Assembly: GCF_905171775.1 (NCBI RefSeq)
Contig: NC_053489.1
Span: forward strand, 155,452,142-155,516,141
Origin: Rana temporaria
Taxonomy: Eukaryota; Chordata; Amphibia; Anura; Ranidae
Reading direction: 5' to 3'
DNA: 64,000 bases
A program made the position numbers and the translations under genes. The notes beneath the pieces were generated by a model that worked only from the letters and a program-made list of their open reading frames with translations, had not been told where the DNA came from and did no database searches. Below, piece by piece: positions 43,394 to 55,884 of the stretch; position 1 is the stretch's first letter, and each line of letters opens with the position of its first letter.

Positions 43394-44526
43394 CAGCCAC
43401 TTGGGGGAGCTAGAGGTTCTGAAGAGGAAATAGGGAATTTCTCCTGCCATGCATGTTGGACCTTGTTTCTGTCGTCAGGTAGATGCTACAGCTGACTGTG
43501 ATGTCCAGCGATGTTGAAATTTTGCCTTCTAGATGATAGTGGAGGGCAGAAATGGCCATACAGGTGAAAAATGACAACTGGGAACCTGCCACTGCTGGCT
43601 GTACAGCACAAATTCCAGCAAGACTGCAGACTCTACCAGCTGTAATGGCCACAGCTGTAAAGTCAGCAGTATGGTCAAGCTTGAATTAGGATACTGAACA
43701 TGGGGCTGGCCAGGGAATCTACTTTTTCTTACATTCCAGTAGTTGGGGCACAGAAAGCTGCCTGCTCAGGGGTACAGCTGAAGATGTTAATCTGGAGTTG
43801 GCAGAATCAGATCATGGTTGCAGCCTGCTTTTGCCCCTATTTTTCAGGGTCCCATTCTGACTATGTTCTCCACTGGAAGGTAGTCCTCTAACACCCCTTG
43901 AAATACTGTCATCCCTATCATTTTAGACTGCAGAGGAGTCTTGAATAGTGGGGTGAGGTCAAGGGAGTAGCTGAAAGGAGAAGGAAGAGTGCTGCCCTTT
44001 TGCTTTCAATCACTAACATACAAGTACTGCTCCCACTGAGCTGCATGGCAAATATTCTTATGTCTCTTCATATGTATTATATCAAAATTACTGATTTATT
44101 ACACGCTTGAGATGCTGGTGAACAATATGGCAATTGACTAAGATGGGGTCTGCAGCACATGTGTTGAAAAAGGTCCATGCAGCAGAGTGGGACTGGTGCA
44201 TGCACCCATGAAGTTCTGTAGGTCTCCACTCCACTGGTAGCTGCACTTGGGTGACATCTTGCCTCACTTATGTTGTGACTTCACTATATCTTGCACCCAT
44301 ATATGGTGGGAGACCACACCATCATAGCCCTTCCTGAAAAACTCCCAGAGATTGCAACATCCCATATTGCCTTGTTGCTAGTAGCTTGTTAAGAGACTGT
44401 TCACTTCCACCATCACAGAAGCAAGTTCTTTCTCTGATTAAAATCTCTTTCACATGCACTTTCTCTCTCCTGACAGAGTAGCTCTGAACTCTGTATTTGT
44501 GAGTTTGCTGGTGTAATGGTAGACAG
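43394..44526. other. no gene seen
   Basis: Unique-looking DNA upstream of the Harbinger insertion; no supported feature. Confidence 0.5.
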
Positions 44527-44932
44527 TATGGGCCAAATCCACAAAGCAGATGCGCCGACTTAACTCGAGATTTCTAATTTTACTCCGCGCGTATCTTTGC
44601 GCCCGATCCTCAAAACGAGATACGCCTTAAAATCCGTATTTTCCGTCCTACCTAAAATAATTACTCCGGCGCATCCTCGGACGCAAATTACGCTAGTCAC
44701 GCCGCTGTTTTTGATAGGCAAAGATGTAAATGAGGGAGATAGGGCGATCCACATAATTAAGTGTGTGCACCGTAGATTACGCCCTGTGCGCACCTGTTAG
44801 TTTCCCTGCGCAAATTTACACGTTATAAAAGCAGCCCTAATTTTACACATGCTGTGTAAAGGTCTGCTGAAGCAACAGCATTGAGGAAGAGCTGAGTACA
44901 CATATTTGCTGGACTTCAATCTGTCTGCCAAC

Positions 44933-46110
44933 ATGCCCGGGCCATCCATGATCCTAACGGCACTCGCTACTTTAGAGGCACAAAGAAGGAGGAGGGCACA
45001 GAGGAGGAGGAGGAGGGCACAGGAGAGGGTATACCGCCCACGCCGAGATCTCTTTGGCATGCCTGCTTCTGAGGTCTATGGCAACTTCCGTTTTAACCGG
45101 GAAGCCATCCTTGAATTAACCCGAATCCTGCAGGATGATCTCACCACCCCAACCCAACGATCCCATGCCCTGCCACCTCTCATCAAAGTAATGGCAACAC
45201 TCCTTTCCTTGCCACTGGGTCTTTCCAACGCACATGTGGAGGTCTGGCTGGGATGGCACAATCATCCATGAGCAGGTGTGTGCACCAAGTAGTCCCTGCA
45301 ATACTGAGACGCATGGGCAATCAATTTCAAAAACCCACCCAGGAGGACCAGCGATTGCAAACCATGACAGACTTTTACCACATTGCCCGATTCCCACGGA
45401 CCATCGGGGCCATTGATTGTACCCATGTGGCACTACAGCCCCCCCATGAGACAGAGCACCTGTTCTGGAATCGGAAGCACTGGCATTCCATAAATGTCCA
45501 GGTAATCGTAGATGCCCATGGCCTCATCTGGCACGTCTGTGCAAAATTCCCTGGATCCTGCCATGACAGCTATATATTCCGGCAGACCAAAATCTCCAGA
45601 GATTTGGAACTGAACATGTATGGAGACAGCTGGCTGATTGGTGAGTGACATGGGTGTCAGGTATGTCCCCCCCCATGATGCAGACATCACAAGGGGCACA
45701 TGCATGACTAACATCCTCCTGTCTTTTCCCTTCCAGGTGACTCTGGATATGCCCTGGGACCACATATGATGACCCCATTCAGGAACCCCCAAACCCCAGG
45801 AGAGCACCGCTACAACGGGGCTCACATACGCACCCGGGCAGTTGTGGAGTGCACATTTGGGCTGCTGAAGTCCCGCTTCAGATGCCTGGATAAGTCTGGG
45901 GGTACATTGTTGTATTCCCCAGACTTTGTGTGCCAGATCATCGGTGCATGTTGTATTCTGCACAACTTTGCCATGAGAAGGGGACTGGAGATTGACATAC
46001 GTGCTGACCTGACCCCCGACCCAGGCAATCCCCCCCTAACCCACTCTACCCGGTCTGCTGAGGGCACAGCAGCCAGGAGACGTCTCGCAGAAGGCATTTT
46101 TTCACAGTAA
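44933..46110 (+). pseudogene. Harbinger DDE transposase with one intron and one frameshift
   Basis: The ATG at 44933 starts an Arg-rich N-terminus (RRRRAQRRRRRAQERVYRPR). The HTH-like region leads to ATGSF, then SSMSRCVHQVV. The catalytic residues are D (45415-45417, GAIDCTHV), D (45565-45567, CHDS) and E (45847-45849, VVECTFG). An intron of 96 bp (45641-45736, GTGAGT to TTCCAG) interrupts WLIG-DSGY exactly and rejoins in frame. One base appears lost near 45212, between LLS and ATGSF, shifting the frame. The product resembles vertebrate HARBI1. In an intact element it would cut at the terminal repeats with the Myb-like partner. It ends at TAA 46108-46110. Confidence 0.85.
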
Positions 46111-46280
46111 ACGCACATGAATAATGTCACAATGAGAATGTTTCTTTTCACAGTAAACGCACATGAATAATGTCACAATGAGAATGTTTCTTTTCACAGT
46201 AAACGCACATGAATAATGTCACAATGAGAATGTTTTTTTTCATAGTAAACGCACATTAATTATGTCACAATGAGAATGCA
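46104..46280 (+). repeat. tandem 46-48-bp repeat at the transposase stop codon
   Basis: About four units of CAGTAAACGCACATGAATAA and ATGTCACAATGAGAATG. The stop codon lies inside the first unit (ACAGTAAAC), so the repeat grew from the 3' end of the gene. Confidence 0.85.
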
Positions 46281-46633
46281 TGAATGCACACCACTGTGGT
46301 CCCTAGCACAGACACATCACATGCACATCGAATTGGATTAGATCCAAGTACCCCCCCCCCCCCTTTGGTACTTGGGAGCAGTAACGCCACGCCACGGCTC
46401 CAATTATGTCACTGTGCATTCATACACCATTCAGGAACCTGGGATCACTTCTCCCTGGTCCTGGGGATCCCTTCTCCACCAAAACTGAGGGTGACACCCT
46501 TATTTTATCAGGAATGCCACCCCCCCACATTCACACATAATTCACACACATAAACCAAATCATAAGTACAGTATAATAAACAAAATCATAAAAAAAAATG
46601 AAAAAAAAATCAAATCAAAAGTACCCCTGGAAA
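46281..46633. other. Harbinger spacer between the two genes' 3' ends
   Basis: Low-complexity C-rich and A-rich DNA; AATAAA-like signals near 46575 could serve the transposase. No open frame is supported. Confidence 0.45.
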
Positions 46634-48121
46634 TTAATTCCGGCGGCGAGTGCTCCGTCTGGGCTGCCCAAGGGCACGGGCACAGCCATGGCCACGGGCA
46701 CGGCCAACTGGAGGATCTTCACGGGGGGGTGTTAGCAGGGGAGGGAGTATCTTCATGGGGGGGTGAGTGAGCAGGGGAAGGAGGATCCTCCTGGGGGGGT
46801 GAGCAGGGGAAGAAGGAGCCTCCCCTGGTGTCTGTCCTCCTGCTGGCCTGCCCTCCAAGGCCACTGCTATCCTGTTCAGACAGCCAGTGATGGCAGCCGT
46901 ATTGGCCTGGCCAGCCCGGGTATTGTCCTGCACAGCCTGGGTCAGGGCAGTCACCTCCTGGGCCACGCCTGTTGTGGCAGTCTTCAGGTGCCACAAACAG
47001 GTGATGACCCCCAAAGAGTTTGTGGCCACATCACCGAGTGACTCCCTCATTGCACCCAGGCTGTGCTCCATCTTGGTAAGAGTTGTTTTAATCTCACCCA
47101 GAGTGCGGGTCTGCCAGGCATTGTCCTTCTGCAGACTGGCCGGCAGACGCTCAAACACCCCCCTGGTCTCCTGGGTCGCCATCCTGCCTGCCCCTGAGGC
47201 TTGTGGCTCAGGAGGAGGGGAGAGAGTGACCCTTGTGGTTTGCAGCCTGTTGGGGGGAGGAGTGGGAGGGGCTACCCCTGATGGTGGCCTGACTGCTGCC
47301 AGCCTCTGGGGTAGCCTCTGGGGTAGGTTCTGGGGTAGCCTCAAGGGTATCCTCAAATGTCATTAGATCAGAGGCCAGAAGAATTTCCCAAGCTGCAGAT
47401 CTTCTTCCACCCCCTCATCCTCCTCCCCCTCATACTCCTCCCCCTCATACTCCTCCCCCTCATCCTCCTCCCCCTCATCCTCCTCATGAGGGGAGGTTTT
47501 TCCACTCCCCTCCCCTGGGGACTCCTCAGCAGCCTCCTGTCCTTGGGGTGGTGCAGCAGCCTGGCCTGATGGCCCAGCATCCTCCTGGCCTGATGAGCCA
47601 GCAATCTCCTGGTCATCTGTGGAGGACACCAAACAATCACAGGTTTGAGGATCCACACACTTGGCACATCTTCCCTTCCCCCACCCACACATGCTAATCA
47701 CCAGATAGAAAAACAAAAAACTTACCTGGCCCCACAGGAACATCAGAGTCAAAGCCACGCAGGCCCACCACCTGCTCTGGCTGGAAACACCGGGCCACTG
47801 CCCATTCCTCCTCAGTCAGCCGGATGGGGCATGGTCCCCCTCCTCCAGTGCCCCTCCTATGGGCAGTGAGCTTTGCCACCTTATTGCGGACCACGCTCCT
47901 CAGATCATTAATCTTTTTCTGGATGCCAGCGGGGGTCCTCATCTCCCCCCCCCGGCTGCATTTATCTGATCTGTAATTTTTTGGTATATCTTCTTCCTTT
48001 GGGCCGGGGAGGTGTTCCGGCTCTCAGGCCCATGTAAATATCGCCCATATAGGACGATGGACCTAGCAAGGATTTGCTTCTCCACATGTGTAAAATTAAG
48101 CTTCCTGCGCTTGGGTGCCAT
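46634..48121 (-). pseudogene. Harbinger SANT/Myb-like DNA-binding partner
   Basis: Starts at MAPKRRKLNFTHVEKQILAR (ATG 48121-48119) with a SANT/Myb-like region ending KKIYQKITDQINAA. A run of nine C near 47945-47953 (G on the coding strand) puts the frame out; it resumes at MRTPAGIQKKINDLRS. A donor GTAAGT after VPVGP (near 47725) and an acceptor CCACAG (near 47619) fit an intron joining to DQEIAGSSGQ. An acidic EEDEGEE repeat follows, then two stops in a row (47357-47362), then a Pro-rich and helical segment to 46634. In Harbinger elements this protein binds the ends and carries the transposase to the nucleus. The stops could be an unspliced intron or real damage. Confidence 0.65.
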
Positions 48122-48829
48122 CACAGACACCACTCAGCAACAAGAAAACTCACAGGACAAACAAACAAAAATACACACACAACAAACAAACAAAAATCAA
48201 AAAACACAAGCAGACAGCTACTACAAAGTCAAAAACAAACACAAAATCCAAGCAGAAAAAAATAAAATAAAATAACACTTAGCAGAAACAATCAAACAAA
48301 AAATACACTTATCAGAAACAAACAACAACTACTATCTAATACTCCTCCAAAACTTCTCTATCACACACAACTCACCAACAAACACTGACAATTGTTCAGA
48401 GCAGAAGCAACTTGCTCTAGGAAGGGAACACAGGGAAATACTTTTGCAAGGGAAGTGTGTTTGACTGGGGCTATTTACACACAGGGCGATCCTCAAACTA
48501 AGTATGCTTGGCCTTTTACCTATCTCACTGATTGCGCCGAGCAAAGTTCTGCACATGCCCAGTGAGCAGCAGATTCGTGCGCGCATGCGCAGTACGGCCG
48601 GCCCTTCATTTGCATGGGGTCCCGGCTCATTACAATGAAGCACGCCCACTTCCTTCCCACTTGCAATAACCCTGCCTTACGCCTCGGAATTTAAGTTACG
48701 TAAGCGCTATTTTGTGCGCAAATGCGCTGTGGATACGGCACTTACGACACCAACTTAGGGCGCCGTAACTTAAATGACCTAAGTTTTGAAAAACTTAATT
48801 TCCGCCGCTGGCTGTGGATTTGGCCCTAT

Positions 48830-49186
48830 GAGCTTGGAGTCTCTTAGCAACTTTCTTTCTCTCCTTTCATTTCTGCTTTATTTATGTATTTATTTATTTT
48901 ATTTATTTATTCACGTTTTCCATAACATTTTTGCATTCTTTTAACTTATTGAATATTTTAATATTAATATTTATTAAATTATTTAATAAGCGGCATTGAT
49001 AGGTTTTATTAAGGTTCAATATAGGATATAGTTATTGTGATATTACATGACGTTCATTATGGATTAGGCATTAGAATATATACATCTTTCCAAAACAGTT
49101 ATTTTAAATAATAATTTTTTGTTTTTATTTATGGTTCATGATTTATGATTTATGTATTAACCAGTTTTTGCTTTCATCTATACATG
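48830..49186. other. no gene seen; ATTT-rich
   Basis: AT-rich DNA with a (TTTA)n stretch near 48877-48911. No supported feature. Confidence 0.5.
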
Positions 49187-49958
49187 GTTTAAAGTAGGGA
49201 TGTCCCGATACCACTTTTTTAGGACTGAGTACAAGTACCGATACTTTTTTTCAAGTACTCGCCGATACCGAATACCAATACTTTTTTTAAATGTGTCCCC
49301 AAATGCAGCCATGTTCCCCCACAAATGCAGCCATGTCCCCCCACATATGCAGCCATGTCCCCCCACAGATGCAGCCATGTCCCCCCACAGATGCAGCCAT
49401 GTCCCCCCTTATATGCAGCCATGTCCCCCCCATATGCAGTCATGTCCCCCCATATCCAGCTATGTCCCCCCCATATCCAGCCATGCCCCCCCCTATATCC
49501 AGCCATGTCCCCCCCCATATCCAGCCATGTCCCCCCCATATGCAGCCATGTCCCCCCCATATGCAGCCATGTCCCCCCCCATATCCAGCCATGTCCCCCC
49601 ATATGCAGCCATGCCCCCCCCATATTCAGCCATGTCCCCCCCATATATGCAGCCATGTCCCCCTTACCGTACATGCTGCCGCGCCGCCACTTGGTTAAGT
49701 GGCGGCGCGGGATTGGACAGTTCGGGATTGGACAGTTCACCCGAGTAAGGGGGAATGTCTATACGCGGCGCGGCAGGAAACACTACAGCTATTCAAATGA
49801 AAGCTGAAATGTTGCGGCGGAGTGGCGGTGGCGGGGGGGTGCAAGTATTCTATTTCGGTATCGGGGGTATTTGCGGGAGTACAAGTACTCCCGCAAATAC
49901 TCGGAATCGGTCCCGATACCGATACTAGTATCGGTATCGGGACAACCCTAGTTTAAAG
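49187..49958. mobile_element. non-autonomous hAT element with 8-bp duplication
   Basis: Ends TAGGGATGTCCCGATACC (49195) and the complement of GGTATCGGGACAACCCTA (to 49950) are flanked by a perfect GTTTAAAG (49187-49194, 49951-49958). Inner repeats of CCGATAC and AAGTACTCG line both ends. There is no transposase. Confidence 0.9.
49290..49672. repeat. CCATGTCCCCCC minisatellite inside the hAT element
   Basis: About 18 copies of a 20-22-bp unit with GCAGCCATGTCCCCCC and CATAT variants. All six frames are open in places, giving meaningless repeat peptides. Confidence 0.92.
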
Positions 49959-51947
49959 TGATAATTTAGGTATTCCATATGTTTGAACACTCTGGGTGGG
50001 ACACCTTCTTGGAGGGCGGTCTGTGAACATCCTTTGATTAGATTGTGCATGCCTGCGCTGGCCTCTAGGATTTTTTTCCCAGGTGTTCTCCATTTTTGCT
50101 TTGATTGTGTATGGGAAAACAATCTCAATGGAAATTTTTGATTGGCCATCTGCACCTATATGCATACACATCCAAACCATGCCACACTAGCTTATACACC
50201 AATACATGGTGTGAAACATGTAAGCTGTTTGTCCCTTCTTCTGCACAGTATGGAATGATTGTTTTTTGTATTTTACTACGAATACAGGTGTTGTATCAGT
50301 GTGTGGCCCCCCAGGTCTATATTTTGTTCCTTGATCTCATGCAGAACCTGCACCTGTGTGCCTCACTAGGGCCTGTATTTTATGGAACTCCCGTCTGAGA
50401 GCAGCAACCTTCTCTCCTTCTCAACTTCCTACCAACAAAGCAGGACAGGATGATACAATATTTGGGAGTTTTTCAGTCAGGCTTCAGGAGGTACATAAAT
50501 AGCAATTTTGCAACATTGGTCCAAGCTTTACCATTTGTCATTATCTATAGATGCCCCTTACCTGCATTGGCAGTTTTTTGGTAAAGATGAACTATGCCTT
50601 TAAGGGCCCATTTATGAATGAGCAGTGTGATGTTACTGTGACCATACTGCTGTTTAAAAAGATCAAAAAGCTTAGCTGACCTGCCGATATTATACAATGA
50701 CAATAGAAATCACCTTCACATCATAGGGCTCAAACATGAGCAATTTATTAGTAATGTTTTAGAGCTCTAACTTGTGCCTTCCTCAGAGGTTACACATGCT
50801 CAATAGTACCCACTGTTAGCACTAAGCAACATTTTTGTACAGGTTGATAAATAACCACAGGGGCTCTGGTCTTGCATAAAAAAAAAATACTGACTGGGTA
50901 ACTTCTGGGTAGTGGTATATGTCAAGAAAATAAATAGACAAAAACATAGCAGGGGTTGGTAAGCAATATAAAATATACACTACCAAGTTCATTTATAAAT
51001 ATAAAAAGTATTAGACATACCTAATAGGCTATAATGAATGACAATTTAGTCATGTCAAATACTAAACAGTAAAGTGTCAAAAAAGAGGGCAAACAGGTTA
51101 ACAAACCAAAATTTTAATTATTATCTTGCATATAAAAAAGAATAGCCAAATGTATCATAACTGGAGATGGAATTTCGAGCAGCTGTGCAGGGTAGCCAAT
51201 CAGTTTCTGTCTTCAGCTTGTTCCATTAAGATTTGAAAATGAAACATAGAAGCTGGTTACCATAAACAACTGCTTCAAATTCTCTCTACTACCATTTTGA
51301 TAAATTCTCCTTAATGAGTATAAAGTGTTTAACTCACATCTTACATTTTTCTTGGTGTAACAAGTCTCATGATTGACCTGCTTATGTGTATGGTTTTCAT
51401 ACCTGTGTATTCTTTCCACCAACTTCATTTCATGAACAAGATGGCATTTTTTTGCAAAATGTACAGCAACCAACATTGCTTGTTAAATGACTAATAAATT
51501 GCTCACGTTTGAGTATATGACATGCTGATGATTTCTACAATTTCTCTAAAAAGAATAACAGCACTCTCAGTTGTGAATCATTGTAGCACTCAAGTGGAAG
51601 GTCAAGAAACTGATTGGAGTTCACCATACCCTCTTCAATAAGGCCTATCCTCCAATTAACTTCTCTCACAAATCATTTTTCTATGACCTACTGCAGACTT
51701 TACATTGTAGCCTGAATTTTATGAATAGGCCATAGCATGTAGGTTATGGTGTGTAGACATAAGTGTATATTGGAGTGTATATTGTTGAAAATATAATTGA
51801 GACTCTCCAATGCAATTTTATGTAAAAATCTGTAATTTTGCAGAAGAGTCAATTTTAATAAAATCACTGCTTATTTCTACTATGGATGCAGGAGGGGGAG
51901 CAACAGGGACACCAAGAGGGGCTTCCAGTGTGAAGACTCAGAAATTA
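49959..51947. other. no gene seen
   Basis: Unique-looking AT-rich DNA; short open frames lack motifs. Confidence 0.5.
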
Positions 51948-52426
51948 GGCCCCGTACACACGAGAGGATCGATCCGCTGAAATTGATCCGCGTATCGGTT
52001 TCAGCGGATAGATCCGCTGGTGTGTACGATCCAGCGGATATTTATCCGCGGATATATTTCGGGCGGACCGATTTCCAGCAGATAAAAATTTCTTAGCATG
52101 CTAAGAAATCAATCCGCTGGAATCGGCTCCAGCGGATCGATACGGTGGTCTGTACAGACTCACCGGATCGATCCGTCCGAACCCATCCCTCGCATGCGTC
52201 GTAATGATTCGACGCATGCGTGGATATCCTTATATGACAGCGTCGCGCACGTCGCCGCGTCATCATCGCGGCGACGGCGCGACACGTCACCGCGGACGGA
52301 ATTCCGCGGGGATTTTAATCTCCTGGTTAGTACAACCAGGAGATCAAAATCCGCCAGAGGATTTATCCGCGGATACGGTCCGGAGGACCGTTTCCGCGGA
52401 TAAATCCTCTCGTGTGTACCCGGCAT
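51948..52426. mobile_element. palindromic MITE, TA-flanked family, copy 6
   Basis: Ends GGCCCCGTACACACGAG and GTGTGTACCCGGCAT with TA on both sides (51946-51947, 52427-52428). Interior AAATTTCTTAGCATGCTAAG and CGACGCATGCG palindromes are shared with the other copies. Confidence 0.8.
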
Positions 52427-52428
52427 TA

Positions 52429-53503
52429 GAGTTAGAGACTACAGAAAACAGGGTGCTTTGTTGGGTCCTCTAGCTTACGCATGTATTTGCAGACTAAACC
52501 CCTGTTCTTAATGCATATTGTTAGACAGGTCAATTCAGTTGGTCGCTGTCTGATTGGTAAATTTTAGCTTGGAAATCTCTTTGTATTTGTTTGACACTAG
52601 ACACCAAGTTAGACATAGCTTACAGGCCTGATTAATCTTTTCCACTGAATCAAAAAGGAACAAAGCCCACGCTTTGGAAGAGCATGTTTACTTACATTTC
52701 TATCAGCCTGTGTCAGCCTCCCTGACCTATGTAGGTATTTGACACTTCTGGCTGTATCAAATGCCTGCCCCTACCCCACGACGGCACATTTTGGTTCCTC
52801 CTACCAGGTTCTACATCCTGTATTGAACAGGTGTCCCCATTAAGAGATTTCCCCTCTATTTATTGTCCAGTGACAACTGACAATTTGGATTGACCAACAT
52901 TTTCTGTCCTGGAGACATTGGTCCCCAAAAGGCTGCAATAAAAACCCAGTACTGTGCTTGGGATTAGGAACAAAATATATAGATATGTTTTAAATCCTAA
53001 ATTGGCCAGATTATTGTCATGTGTATATTTTTTTCTCCTTTTCTAAAGTACAGTATTCTGATAATAGATTTTACACCCACCTATTCCTCATAGTCTTCAC
53101 CTCTGTGTGGGGCCACCATCTTCCTCTGGAGCTACAGTTATTTACAGAGAAGGGTGCTGTCTTAAAGTGCTCAGTGTTTGAGAAATGCATCCACTTGCTA
53201 ACATGCTAGCTGGTGGACCCATTGTTCTCTAGTTATTCTGCCTTTGATCTCCAGTGCTTTCTGGCATTACCTCTGTGAGTCTCTGACATTTCCCATTGTA
53301 TAGATCTCACCAGTGATCCTCATGTACTCCAGCCTATATCCACTGTACTCTTGTGATCCATGTGCACTTCAACTTGTACCTTGTGCCTGTGTTTTAGAGC
53401 CTGCTCTTGTGGTCTTTCTGTTCTCCAGCCTACATCCTGGTCCAATGATTAGGGGACACCAATGATTCTTTATTATGTTTTCTTTTTTACTCCAGTTAGC
53501 CAC
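52429..53503. other. no gene seen
   Basis: Unique-looking DNA without supported features. Confidence 0.5.
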
Positions 53504-54222
53504 TTAGGGCCAGATTCACAAAAGAGATACGACGGCGTATCTCCTGATGCGCCGTTGTATCTCTGAGATACGATTGTCGTATCTATGCGCCTAAATAATA
53601 GAATCAGTTACGCATAGATAGCCCTAAGATCCGACAGGTGTAACTGTGTTACACCGTCGGATCTTAGGCTGCAATTCTAGGCCGGTCGCTAGGTGGCGAT
53701 TCCATTGCGGTCGGCGTAGAATATGCAAATGACTAGTTACGAACGTCCGCTTTGCCCGTCGCTCTAAATTTACGTTGTTTCCGTAGAGATGCGTCGCGTA
53801 AAACTAAGGTTGCCCTCTAGGTGGACTAACCAATGTTAAGTATGGCCGTCGTTCCCGCGTCAAATTTTAAAATTTCACGTAGTTTGCGTAAGTCGTCCGT
53901 GAATGGTGCTGGACGCCATTTACATTAACGTCGAAACCAATGACGTCCTTGCGACGTCATTTAGCGCAATGCACGTCGGGTCATTTTACGGACAGAGCAT
54001 GCGCAGTACGTTCAGCGTGGGAATGCGCCTAATTTAAATGGTGCCCGTCCCATTTGAATTAGGCGGGCTTGCGCCGAGCGGATTAACGCTACATCGCCGC
54101 AAGTTTACAGGTAAGTGCTTTGTGAATCAGGCACTTACGCTGTAAACCTGCGGCGGTGTAACGTAAATGGGATACGTTACGCCGCCGACGGGTAACGGAT
54201 TTCTACGCGAATCTGCCCCTTA
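53504..54222. mobile_element. Harbinger-type palindromic MITE
   Basis: The left end GGGCCAGATTCACA and right end CGAATCTGCCCC are flanked by TTA (53504-53506, 54220-54222). The left end matches the autonomous Harbinger end at 12 of 14 bases. The interior is a 713-bp palindrome with TACGACGGCGTATCT units. Confidence 0.88.
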
Positions 54223-55581
54223 CTTCTCTGCACCAGTGTAATTCCATGTGTGTCCAAGCCAGTCTCTCATCACCATCACCAATGCATTCCTTATCTGTTT
54301 TCCTTCTCTATGCCTCTGTATGGTTTCCGTGCACTCCAACCAGTTTGAATTATGTACACTACAGACTTGTGAACCCAGCATCTCAACACTGCAAGAATAG
54401 CCACCCTCATACTGAGAGTATGTCTGCTTGGGTGAGCCAAAGGGCTGAAACCTTGGTGTTCTCTGCAGCAAAACCCATCTCCGCCTTTATGGACTCTGGT
54501 GAAGACAAAGTGAGTCCTTAGAATCTGCATCTCCACCCTTGTAAGGGCTCTTTGTGTTGCTGCATGGGTGGGCACACTGTGCTTTCCCTCCGGTGTCAAT
54601 GAGCATCCTGTTTCACCTAGACGCCCCATAGTTTTCTGTGTCTCCTCTGTGGGCTATGCCACTATCTAACCTCAGCTGGAATAACACATTTTTAGTTAGG
54701 CAGTCCACATCCTAGTGGTAACAGACTCCAGCTCGTGACATTAGGTTCTTAAAAAAACCTTAAGAAATACAAGAAAAAGTGTCAGTCTACTAGGGTATGT
54801 CCATCTATATTTTATTTTTAAATAAATGCAATAAAAATAAAAAAACAGCCAATGTGTTTCAAGGTTTCTAAGGATCCTCCTACAACAAGGTGAGGTTAGT
54901 TGCTCTGAAACCAATTGAAAAAAGCCTGATTTAATTTAGAAGCTGGTCATCCCTCTCCAAAACTGTTCTCTGTTAGCACACTACAGCAGAAAGTAAAAGA
55001 AGTGAAAGAAGAGTTATGCTAATTCATTTACAATCATATACATAAAGAATATACTGTGATTTTTTTTAAACTCTTCTCACAAATTTACCTGCCTGTCAAT
55101 TATATGGAAACATATTCTAAATATTTTATAAGTGCAATTAAACAGATACATTGCTAGAGTGCAGCTAAAAAGGGCAGGACTGTTATTTAACCTACCAAAT
55201 TTCCATACAAGTATAAAGATTCTCAAGAGCTTTTAGTGAGCATACAGTCCAGCAAACATAAGCCAGCAGATGGTCTTCTCTCACAGCTAGCCTTTCCACT
55301 CTCTAATGCCTATGATCCCATTACCTCACTCAATCCGTTACCAAGGTAACTGGTAAATTGCTGCGAAAGGCATAGTAATAAAGTAACCTGTCACACTGAC
55401 ATTAAAAGCAGCCAAATGTTCCTGTTCAGTGAGCTTTTAAGACTATGAATACTCACTTTTTAGAAGAAATTCCCCCGCTACACATAGGTCATGTGCATCA
55501 CAAAACATAAGAAACACAGCAATAATGGCAAATAAAAATAATAATAATAGAGCGCATGCTTAAATGCAGTGTAATTCCTTT
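54223..55581. other. no gene seen
   Basis: Unique-looking DNA; no supported gene or repeat. Confidence 0.5.
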
Positions 55582-55660
55582 TAACTGCTTTATTATTATT
55601 ATTATTAGACAGGATTTATATAGCACTGACAGTTTGAGCAGAGCTTTACAACAGTAGTAT
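55582..55660 (-). repeat. possible L2/CR1-type 3' end
   Basis: (TTA)n followed by ACAGGATTTATATAGCACTG and AGAGCTTTACAACA resembles the inverted 3' tail of an L2- or CR1-like retroposon. Only the tail is recognisable. Confidence 0.4.
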
Positions 55661-55803
55661 AGGATTTTTGTTTTATTTTTTATCAATTTATATTTAAAAA
55701 CAAAATGTTTATATAACAGGGAGCTATCATCAACTTAGGTAATCACTGATGAGTACTCTGTTCCTTAATATTCTGTACATTACCTTAACCAATAATATAT
55801 ATG

Positions 55804-55804
<1 letters not shown>

Positions 55805-55879
<75 letters not shown>
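55805..55879. repeat. (TA)n microsatellite
   Basis: About 37 uninterrupted TA dinucleotides after a short degenerate lead-in. Confidence 0.95.

Positions 55880-55884
<5 letters not shown>

Larger units (their letters stand above)
44527..48829. mobile_element. near-complete PIF/Harbinger transposon
   Basis: Inverted ends GGGCCAAATCCACA (from 44530, and complement ending at 48826) are flanked by TAT on both sides (44527-44529, 48827-48829). The 4297-bp body carries a plus-strand DDE transposase and a minus-strand SANT/Myb-like partner in convergent orientation, the two-gene layout typical of Harbinger. Subterminal palindromic sequences (GCGCCGACTTAAC at left, AACTTAGGGCGCC at right) are present. 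Damage is light, so it may have been active recently. Confidence 0.88.

Noticed and set aside
45433..45963. 176-codon minus-strand frame
   Set aside because: Antisense shadow of the Harbinger transposase catalytic domain.
49200..49807. Met/Pro-Cys-rich open frames in three plus-strand frames
   Set aside because: By-products of the CCATGTCCCCCC minisatellite in the hAT element.
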